Source of the DNA: Hyphomicrobiales bacterium
Lineage (GTDB): Bacteria; Pseudomonadota; Alphaproteobacteria; Rhizobiales; Aestuariivirgaceae
Assembly: GCA_027067085.1 (NCBI GenBank)
Contig: JAMOMM010000468.1
Span: forward strand, 1 to 6,741
Reading direction: 5' to 3'
DNA: 6,741 nucleotides
Shown: one piece after another, positions 1 through 5,046 of the stretch
Numbering within the stretch: position 1 is the stretch's first letter
Layout of the letters: every line of letters starts with the position of its first letter
Notes under the pieces: generated by a model
What the model was told of the DNA's origin: nothing
Databases searched by the model: none
The model's input: the letters and a program-made list of their open reading frames with translations, nothing else
Translations under genes and position numbers: made by a program

Positions 1-126
1 GCGACCTGTTGATTGCTGATCCAGTGTAACCGGCTTTCGATTTTGCGCTGAAAGTTTGGAAAGCTCCTCTGTCAACACCTTTAAGTCAGTCAACCGTTTG
101 CGAGCAATTTGTAAATTTATTGTCAT
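1..126 (-). CDS. TraR/DksA-type small protein, N-terminal fragment (cut by window edge)
   Basis: The reverse strand is open from an ATG at 126 to the window edge, giving 42 residues; the rest of the gene lies outside. The fragment begins with a charged amphipathic helix (residues about 5-28, rich in K, R, E and L). It then reads RKPVTLDQQSTGR. That pattern, RKPV-x-LDQQS-x-GR just after an N-terminal helix, is the conserved opening I recognise from short alphaproteobacterial TraR/DksA C4 zinc-finger proteins. The zinc-finger cysteines would lie further on and cannot be checked here. Proteins of this family resemble DksA, which binds in the secondary channel of RNA polymerase; whether the short forms do the same is unclear. 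No strong ribosome-binding site precedes the ATG. The gene is divergent from the nnrU-like pair, with 86 bases between the two starts. The family call rests on this short motif alone. Confidence 0.72.
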   Translation of the reverse strand, partial: MTINLQIARKRLTDLKVLTEELSKLSAQNRKPVTLDQQSTGR

Positions 127-212
127 TTTCGATTATCACGCTCTAGTATATTTGGTTGGCGGTCTCATGTATTGTGAATTCCAAAGACATAAAAATCAAG
201 AAGGTAAAACAG
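127..212. promoter_or_regulatory. Divergent intergenic region with a weak promoter-like box
   Basis: These 86 bases separate two divergent starts, so promoters for both directions are expected here. On the minus strand a TATACT box (bases 150-145) matches the -10 consensus at 5 of 6 positions and lies about 20 bases from the ATG at 126. I find no -35 box at normal spacing; the nearest good match, TTCACA, is 22 bases away, which is too far. On the plus strand no convincing -10/-35 pair is visible. A good ribosome-binding site, AAGAAGG at 198-204, lies 8 bases before the ATG at 213 and decides that start over the upstream in-frame TTG at 156. The 9-mer ACGCTCTAG at 138-146 recurs at 6587-6595. 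Confidence 0.35.
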
Positions 213-776
213 ATGACGATTTTGATAGTGGGCTTGGTAATTTTCTTTGGCATTCATGTTCTGACTGCAACACCATTGCGAAGCGTAATGGTTGGGGCCA
301 TTGGCGAAAAACCCTACAAAGGGGTGTTTTCGCTGCTGTCATTTGTTGGTTTAGGCCTAATGATTTGGGGCTTTGGTATGTCGCGGTATGGCCCAGATTC
401 GGCAATTATCGTTTTCAATCCACCGTCATGGAGCCATTTCGTAACATTAGTTCTTGTTGCAATCGCGCTGGTTTTAATCGGTGCCTCCCATGGTAAAGGT
501 TATATGCGTAAATGGGTTAAGCATCCCATGTCGCTCGGCGTTGGCCTGTGGGCGTTGGGCCATCTGTTTTCAAATGGTAATATGAACGAGGTTTTGTTGT
601 TCGGCAGCTTTGTGGCCTACGCAATTTTTGATGTGCTGCTATGTACCATCAAAGGCAAGGCAAAAACCTTTGAGCCTGAGTTTAAAAGTGATATGAAAGC
701 CATCGTAATTGGTGGTGCTCTTTTCGCTGCAATTTTATTCTTCCACTATAATATATTCGGGGTTTCCGTAGTCTAA
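213..776 (+). CDS. NnrU family membrane protein (first of tandem pair)
   Basis: This 187-residue, very hydrophobic protein has about six membrane-spanning segments, near residues 1-19, 37-55, 74-92, 105-120, 127-145 and 161-178. Family marks are an early histidine (H15), the lysine-histidine-proline motif at 103-105, and a leucine-tryptophan...GHLFSNG stretch near 112-122, followed by a phenylalanine-glycine segment around 130. This is the NnrU pattern. NnrU was first reported next to nitric oxide and nitrite reduction genes, and the family is related to plant zeta-carotene isomerase (Z-ISO), a heme-b membrane protein. The biochemical role of bacterial NnrU is not settled, so I assign none. 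The ATG at 213 is chosen because AAGAAGG precedes it by 8 bases and the upstream extension from TTG 156 is polar and unlike the family. The gene overlaps the next one by a single base (TAATG), suggesting coupled translation. No denitrification gene is in view. Confidence 0.87.
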   Translation: MTILIVGLVIFFGIHVLTATPLRSVMVGAIGEKPYKGVFSLLSFVGLGLMIWGFGMSRYGPDSAIIVFNPPSWSHFVTLVLVAIALVLIGASHGKGYMRKWVKHPMSLGVGLWALGHLFSNGNMNEVLLFGSFVAYAIFDVLLCTIKGKAKTFEPEFKSDMKAIVIGGALFAAILFFHYNIFGVSVV

Positions 777-1348
777 TGGTTTTTTTAAGTATTGCTGTCG
801 CAGTTTTCTGTATTATTCATCTCATTCCAGCGGTTCCCTCAATTAAGCAACGTTTGCAAGACAAACTCGGCCCAGCCTATGGGCCAAGTTTTGGCATCGT
901 CGCAACGTTGAGTTTAATTCTCATTTTTGTTGCTTGGTCTTTTGGGCAAACTGAAGTTATCTATGAACCCATGAAAGCTGGCAAGCATATCAATTTAGCC
1001 ATGTCATTCATTGCTTTTATGTTTTTGGGTATGTTCTTTTTCCGTGGCAAAGCCCGCCAATTCGTGCGTTACCCTTTTGCCATTGCCATATTGTTTTGGG
1101 CAATAGGTCACTTAATCGCTAATGGTGATTTAGCCAGTATAATCGTGTTTGGTGGGTTGCTCACTTATGCCATTTTGTTCATTATTCTTTCTTTAGCCAA
1201 CAAAGTATTTCCTAGCCTTGATGTCCGCGATGGGCATGACGTTTTAGCAATCATATTTGGGCTTGCTGCCTATATTGCGATGGTACAAATGCATGAAATG
1301 CTAATCGGTGTTCCTGTGCTAACAATCGAGCAGTTTTTCCCCGGCTAA
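776..1348 (+). CDS. NnrU family membrane protein (second of tandem pair, divergent copy)
   Basis: This 190-residue protein has about six membrane segments, near residues 1-19, 37-57, 71-89, 98-116, 120-140 and 153-171. Its layout parallels the preceding gene: histidine at position 15, then tryptophan-alanine-isoleucine-GHLIANGD at 108-118, then an FGG segment. The clear difference is that the histidine-proline pair of the first copy (H104-P105) is tyrosine-proline here (Y99-P100), while the histidine 13 residues later (H112) is kept. The start codon shares its A with the upstream stop codon and has no strong ribosome-binding site, so it is probably translated by re-initiation. The pair reads as an old tandem duplication whose products may form a two-part membrane complex; that is inference. 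Assignment to the NnrU family is good, though weaker than for its neighbour, and the function is unknown. Confidence 0.8.
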   Translation: MVFLSIAVAVFCIIHLIPAVPSIKQRLQDKLGPAYGPSFGIVATLSLILIFVAWSFGQTEVIYEPMKAGKHINLAMSFIAFMFLGMFFFRGKARQFVRYPFAIAILFWAIGHLIANGDLASIIVFGGLLTYAILFIILSLANKVFPSLDVRDGHDVLAIIFGLAAYIAMVQMHEMLIGVPVLTIEQFFPG

Positions 1349-1381
1349 AGGTTGGAACTATTTTCTTAAAGGCGATTTTTC

Positions 1382-2203
1382 ATGTCGACTCAGAAAACGA
1401 TTAAACGAACAACGTCTACTCAAATTTCGGCGCGCAAGAACGAACAACCCATTGTTGCTCTGACATCATATCACACCCACACCGCCGCCATTGCTGACCC
1501 TTATGTGGATTTTTTGCTGGTTGGTGATTCTCTTGGGATGGTGATGAACGGGTTTGAAACAACTTTGCCCGTTACTCTAGATATGATGATTGCCCACGGA
1601 AAAGCGGTTTTTGCAGGAGCCAAATCAGCGTTAATAGTGGTTGATATGCCTTTTGGGTCTTACGAAGAAAGTCCGCAAATTGCGTTTCGAAATGCAGTAC
1701 GGATTTTGAAGGAAACTGAATGTGGTGCTGTCAAACTTGAAGGTGGCCTACATATGGCGCCAACGATCAAGTTTTTGGTTGAACGCGGCGTGCCTGTCAT
1801 GGGCCATGTTGGCCTGACCCCACAAGCAATTAACACCTTAGGGGGATTTAAAACCCAAGGCCGTACCAAAGATTTATGGCAACCAATCATTGATGATGCC
1901 GTCGCGGTTAGTGAGGCTGGTGCCTTTGCCGTTGTATTAGAGGCAATGGCTGAACCGCTGGCAGCCAAGATCACAAAAACCATACCGGTGCCGACAATAG
2001 GCATTGGCGCTTCAAATGAGTGCGATGGGCAAATATTGGTGATGGAAGATATGCTTGGTCTTAGCCCGCGCGTGCCAAAGTTTGTAAAAGAATTTGGTAA
2101 AGTAGGTGTAGCGATTGAAAGCGCAATTAAAGCCTATTCTAACGACGTGAAATCACGCCAATTCCCAAGCCAAGACCATACATTCGCACTTAAAGACAAA
2201 TAG
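1382..2203 (+). CDS. panB: 3-methyl-2-oxobutanoate hydroxymethyltransferase (PanB)
   Basis: PanB transfers a hydroxymethyl group from 5,10-methylenetetrahydrofolate to 2-oxoisovalerate, giving ketopantoate, the first committed step toward pantothenate and coenzyme A. It is a cytoplasmic (beta/alpha)8-barrel enzyme. The 273 residues fit the family's usual length of about 260-275. Visible motifs in order are LTSYHTHTAAIAD (27-39), VGDSLGMV (47-54), VVDMPFGSY (86-94), VKLEGG (117-122), GHVGLTPQ (141-148), VLEAM (185-189) and GIGA (207-210). D49, D88 and E120 match the magnesium ligands, and E187 matches the catalytic glutamate of the E. coli enzyme. AAAGG at 1368-1372, 9 bases upstream, supports the ATG. 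The first 20 or so residues are a polar, lysine-rich tail. The gene follows the nnrU pair by 33 bases and may share its transcript. PanC, the common partner, is not in the window. Confidence 0.97.
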   Translation: MSTQKTIKRTTSTQISARKNEQPIVALTSYHTHTAAIADPYVDFLLVGDSLGMVMNGFETTLPVTLDMMIAHGKAVFAGAKSALIVVDMPFGSYEESPQIAFRNAVRILKETECGAVKLEGGLHMAPTIKFLVERGVPVMGHVGLTPQAINTLGGFKTQGRTKDLWQPIIDDAVAVSEAGAFAVVLEAMAEPLAAKITKTIPVPTIGIGASNECDGQILVMEDMLGLSPRVPKFVKEFGKVGVAIESAIKAYSNDVKSRQFPSQDHTFALKDK

Positions 2204-2239
2204 GCGCGCAAGTTTAAAACCCGCGCGCCAATGGTTGGC
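2203..2239. terminator. Convergent terminator-like hairpins after panB
   Basis: GGCGCGC (2203-2209, beginning at the last base of the panB stop codon) pairs perfectly with GCGCGCC (2223-2229) across a 13-base AT-rich loop. An overlapping alternative hairpin, GCCAA-TGG-TTGGC (2227-2239), follows directly and is succeeded by an AT-rich stretch (TAAAGCATTTATTTATT). The position between two convergent genes fits transcription end points for panB and the regulator. Neither strand shows a clean run of Ts right after a stem, so intrinsic termination is plausible rather than certain. Confidence 0.6.
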
Positions 2240-2254
2240 TAAAGCATTTATTTA

Positions 2255-2647
2255 TTAATCGCGACAGTACAGCTTACAAAGAAGCTCAACAATCGTTTCA
2301 GCATCTTTGCTGGCGATTGAGTAATGAACTTGCTTGCCGCGTCTTTCGGTAGAAACCATTTGATCGGCCCGCAAACGAGCAAGTTGTTGAGAAACTGCAG
2401 GTTGGCGCATGTTTAAAAGCTTTTCCAGCTGATGAACAGATTTTGGACCTTCGTAAAGATGAAACAAAATTGCCAATCTGTTTTCATGGGCCATTGCTTT
2501 GAGTTGTGCACTTGCACTGCGCGCGCGCTCAACAAGGGCCTCTGGGTTTGGCAATTGGGTTTTTGTAGATGAAGGAGGGGGAGGCATTTGTGAGGCCTTT
2601 GTGTACGCATTAGGATACTTGAGGGACTGAGTTGGTAACGCAACCAT
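2255..2647 (-). CDS. ArsR/SmtB-family winged-helix regulator, HlyU/BigR/SqrR-like
   Basis: The longest reading is 130 residues. The first 40 or so are proline-rich and look disordered, followed by the winged-helix core: LKAMAHENRLAILFHL (49-64), recognition-helix region MRQPAVSQQLARLRAD (80-95), wing VSTERRGKQVHYSI (98-111), and a C-terminal helix ending ELLCKLYCRD. The QPAVSQQLARLRAD and LYC signatures place it with HlyU, BigR and SqrR, dimeric repressors of which several sense reactive sulfur or oxidants through two cysteines. Here C128 matches the C-terminal cysteine, but the position 66 residues earlier, cysteine in those proteins, is F62. C124 is the only other cysteine. The start is uncertain: the ATG at 2647 has a poor ribosome-binding site, whereas the in-frame ATG at 2587 (residue 21) has AAAGG 8 bases upstream and would give 110 residues, nearer the family norm. 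The target genes are unknown; an inverted repeat at 2683-2703 suggests self-regulation. Confidence 0.9.
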   Translation of the reverse strand: MVALPTQSLKYPNAYTKASQMPPPPSSTKTQLPNPEALVERARSASAQLKAMAHENRLAILFHLYEGPKSVHQLEKLLNMRQPAVSQQLARLRADQMVSTERRGKQVHYSIASKDAETIVELLCKLYCRD

Positions 2648-2682
2648 GTTTTTTATCTTTCTAGGCTTTTCGCATTATTAAT

Positions 2683-2703
2683 TATTCCGACGGGAATAGT
2701 CGG
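2683..2703. promoter_or_regulatory. Candidate operator: nested inverted repeats upstream of the ArsR-type gene
   Basis: TATTCC (2683-2688) and GGAATA (2693-2698) form a perfect 6-base inverted repeat with a 4-base spacer. A second repeat, CCGAC (2687-2691) with GTCGG (2699-2703), overlaps it. The site lies 36 bases upstream of the longest regulator start and touches AT-rich -10-like boxes, where an autorepressor would bind. ATTC...GAAT half-sites are reported for SqrR-type regulators with, as I recall, an 8-base spacing; here the spacing is 6, so the match is only partial. Confidence 0.45.
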
Positions 2704-2747
2704 TTTAGTTCTTCTTAAATTAACATTGGCTCGACACCCCCGGTTAG

Positions 2748-2767
2748 AGACATGGTCACCATTGTCT
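2748..2767. promoter_or_regulatory. Second dyad in the intergenic gap
   Basis: AGACA (2748-2752) and TGTCT (2763-2767) flank TGGT-C-ACCA (2753-2761), making a nine-pair dyad with a one-base loop and a single unpaired T at 2762. It sits about 100 bases upstream of the regulator's start and about 220 bases upstream of the yfgM-like gene. It could be a binding site for an unidentified dimeric regulator. Function is unknown, and a chance palindrome is possible in AT-rich DNA. Confidence 0.3.
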
Positions 2768-2990
2768 AGATATCAAGGTTTTGGACACTTTAAATATCGA
2801 ATCTTGCATATCAAAAATACTCCCCTTATGTGCAATGTCAACGTGGCATAATGATGGTAAACGATTTAATTGCGATTTTTCTAATATATAAAATTCGCCT
2901 TGTTTTAGTCACATCAATATTTTAGCCCACAAGCTTAGTTTTTTGCGCTATAAAGCGGCAATATAGAATCTAGATTAAGGAAAACGCCCC

Positions 2991-3695
2991 GTGAGTGATG
3001 ATCTACTGTTTCGTGAAGTTGATGAAGAAGTCCGTCGCGACGAACTAGAGAGTATGTGGAAGAAATATGGCACCCTCATTATTGCTGGTTGCTTAGGCGT
3101 TATCTTGGCTGTTGGCGGTATCAAAGGCTGGCAATATTGGCAAAAGACTCAAGCTGAAATTGGTGGCCAAGCATTTTTTACCGCAACTGATTTAGCCAAA
3201 GCAGGAAAAAACAAAGAGGCAGCCGACGCTTTTTCGAAGCTTAAAACCAGTCATGCTGGTTATGCTGTGTTTGGCCAGTTCAAACAAGCCGCTGCCAAAG
3301 CAACCGCAGGCGACAAAAAAGCCGCTGTTGCCGCCTATGACGCATTGGCGGCAGCAAAGACTGTGGCAGCCCCTTTGCAACAACTTGCAAAAATAAAAGC
3401 GGCGTATCTTCTGGCTGACAATAGTTCAGTTGATGATATTAAAGCACGGGTTGGCCAATTTGATGTGGCAGGTAGCCCGTGGCGTAACGCGGCACGCGAA
3501 ATTATCGCCATCGCGGCATTTGGCTCAAATAATTATCTTTTAGCCGATCGTAAAGTAAATGAGATTCTCGCCGATGCTGGTGCAACACAAGGTGCCCGTC
3601 AAAGAGCGCGTATTTTCCTATCTGTCTTAACACCAATTCTTGCTCAAAAAGGTCTAAAGGAAAAATCCAAATCAACAGAGCCAAAGGCTAATTAA
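2991..3695 (+). CDS. YfgM-like membrane-anchored TPR-domain protein
   Basis: This 234-residue protein has an acidic cytoplasmic N-terminus with a REVDEEVRRDELESMWKKYG block (8-27), one membrane segment at about residues 28-48, and a long alanine- and lysine-rich helical region (about 55-220) of the TPR_21/YfgM type. The WKK before the membrane segment predicts N-in, C-out topology, placing the helical domain in the periplasm. E. coli YfgM associates with the SecYEG translocon and PpiD and helps periplasmic chaperone traffic; the same role here is inference from family and gene order. The GTG start at 2991 is supported by AAGGA at 2977-2981, 9 bases upstream. The stop TAA abuts the bamB ATG with no spacer. 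The C-terminal tail (about 218-234) is lysine-rich and probably unstructured. Family membership is well supported by the N-terminal motif and by synteny with bamB and der. Confidence 0.88.
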   Translation: MSDDLLFREVDEEVRRDELESMWKKYGTLIIAGCLGVILAVGGIKGWQYWQKTQAEIGGQAFFTATDLAKAGKNKEAADAFSKLKTSHAGYAVFGQFKQAAAKATAGDKKAAVAAYDALAAAKTVAAPLQQLAKIKAAYLLADNSSVDDIKARVGQFDVAGSPWRNAAREIIAIAAFGSNNYLLADRKVNEILADAGATQGARQRARIFLSVLTPILAQKGLKEKSKSTEPKAN

Positions 3696-5042
3696 ATGTT
3701 GGTTGAAATTGCGAAGCTGAAACGAGCATCGATCAAGGCCGTTGCGCGGGCAGCGTTCGCCGTGGTTTTGCCCATGGCGCTGGTTGCTTGTAGTACAGCT
3801 GGAGATTTGATCGATAAAGTATCAGGCAAAGATGATAACGTGGTTTTGTCTGGTAAGCGCGAGGCGGTGTTGCAACCGTCTGGCTCACAAAACCAATTGG
3901 CAACAGAACCAATCGTTATTCCATCAGCAGTAACCAATTCCAGCTGGGCACAGCCAGGCGGTGTGCCATCAAATGCAATGTATAACTTGTCTTTAGGTCG
4001 CAGTTTAAAGCGCGTCTTTGCAATTAGTGCAGGTGAAGGTTCCAGCAGTAATTCACGCCTAACTGCAAGCCCCATTGTCGTTGGTGGTCGAATTTATGTC
4101 CTTGATGCAGAATCGAACGTCCGCGCGTTTAATGCAAATAACGGTGCGCCCGTGTGGGCGGTTTCGCTCGTACCAAAGGGCAAAAGCACCGATGGTGTTT
4201 TCGGCGGTGGCTTAGCATCGGACGGTGCTTCAATTTATGTAACAACTGCCTTTGGCGAAGCGATTGCACTGAGCACATCTGGCGGTGCGCAGCTATGGCG
4301 CAAAAAGTTTTCTTCTGCGATTAAATCTGCACCAACGGTTTCTGGTGGCACGGTTTTCTTCACCACGACCTCTAATGAAGTCAACGCTTTGTCAGCGTCA
4401 ACAGGTGCAGTTTTGTGGCGTGCTAATGGTTCTGGAGAAAGCGCATCGGCAATTTCTAATGTGTCTCCAGCGGTTTCTGGCGGCGTGGTTATCGTGCCGC
4501 AAACGAGCGGCGATATTATTGCGTTTTCTGCAGGCAGTGGCCAAAAGCTTTGGTCAGAGAACATGGCTAGCGTCACAGGGGTTGGCACCGCATCAAACCT
4601 TAATGATATTTCTGGCAGGCCTGTTGTGTCAGGCGGGCAGGTTTTTGCAATTGGGTCTTCGGGGCGTTTTGCTTCTTTTAGTTTAAAAGACGGGCAAGAA
4701 ATTTGGAGTCGAAATTTTGCGGGCAATCAAACGCCGTGGGTTTCTGGCGAGTATGTTTTTGTAATTTCTCAGCGCAGACGTTTAGCAGCCGTCACAAAAA
4801 AGACAGGCAAAGTAAAATGGGTGGTCAACTTATCATCTAAAGGCACATGGTCAGGCCCCGTAATGGGCGGCGGGCGTTTGCTGCTTGTTTCCAACAAAGG
4901 GGCCTTGGTTTCAATATCTCCCCAGACGGGAAAAGTTATTAAATCTCGTGAAGCTGGAAGTGGGTTTTTTATCGCACCCATTATTGCAGGAAATACTGTA
5001 TACCTGCTTGATGATAAAGCCAACTTAGTGGCCCTTAGGTAG
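3696..5042 (+). CDS. bamB: Outer membrane protein assembly factor BamB (PQQ-like beta-propeller lipoprotein)
   Basis: BamB is the lipoprotein scaffold of the BAM complex, binding BamA and aiding beta-barrel insertion from the periplasmic face of the outer membrane. The 448-residue product has a long positively charged n-region (1-19), a hydrophobic segment (20-31) and a lipobox LVAC with C32 as the predicted lipidated cysteine. Serine at +2 fits outer-membrane sorting. After a linker of about 70 residues come repeated propeller blades, each ending in a G-x-x-x-W type motif: GAPVWAV (150-156), GAQLWRK (197-203), GAVLWRA (237-243), GQKLWSE (282-288), GQEIWSR (333-339) and GKVKWVV (371-377), then the degenerate GKVIKSR (412-418). 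LNDISGRPVVSGGQVFAIG (302-320) matches the BamB-specific segment preceding a blade. It is longer than E. coli BamB (392), mainly in the N-terminal linker. AAAGG at 3683-3687 supports the start. The gene directly abuts the yfgM-like gene, and der follows after 4 bases. Confidence 0.94.
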   Translation: MLVEIAKLKRASIKAVARAAFAVVLPMALVACSTAGDLIDKVSGKDDNVVLSGKREAVLQPSGSQNQLATEPIVIPSAVTNSSWAQPGGVPSNAMYNLSLGRSLKRVFAISAGEGSSSNSRLTASPIVVGGRIYVLDAESNVRAFNANNGAPVWAVSLVPKGKSTDGVFGGGLASDGASIYVTTAFGEAIALSTSGGAQLWRKKFSSAIKSAPTVSGGTVFFTTTSNEVNALSASTGAVLWRANGSGESASAISNVSPAVSGGVVIVPQTSGDIIAFSAGSGQKLWSENMASVTGVGTASNLNDISGRPVVSGGQVFAIGSSGRFASFSLKDGQEIWSRNFAGNQTPWVSGEYVFVISQRRRLAAVTKKTGKVKWVVNLSSKGTWSGPVMGGGRLLLVSNKGALVSISPQTGKVIKSREAGSGFFIAPIIAGNTVYLLDDKANLVALR

Positions 5043-5046
5043 AATT

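Larger units (their letters stand above)
2648..2990. other. 343-base AT-rich intergenic region between divergent genes
   Basis: I see no credible gene here; the open frames are very short and resemble nothing known. It should contain the promoters for the minus-strand regulator and for the plus-strand yfgM-bamB-der unit. On the minus strand, AATAAT boxes at 2686-2681 and 2679-2674 match five of six -10 positions, but without a fitting -35. On the plus strand, TATAGA at 2962-2967 and CATAAT at 2847-2852 are -10-like, again without a good -35. Two inverted repeats lie in it and are listed separately. No riboswitch or tRNA-like fold was recognised. Confidence 0.55.

Noticed and set aside
156..212. 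TTG start at 156 extending the first NnrU-like protein by 19 residues
   Set aside because: The extension is polar and unlike the family, which begins at the membrane segment; the ATG at 213 has a clear ribosome-binding site.
2804..2835. TTGCA...TGCAA inverted pair with a 22-base spacer
   Set aside because: Five-base arms at that distance are expected by chance in AT-rich DNA.
4285..4686. 133-codon plus-strand frame inside bamB
   Set aside because: It is an out-of-frame shadow of the repeated propeller blades of bamB, with no independent start signal or domain.
4150..4910. Repeated sequence in bamB that might suggest a DNA repeat array
   Set aside because: The similarity is at protein level (beta-propeller blades with G-x-x-x-W endings) and the DNA copies are diverged; it is normal for BamB.
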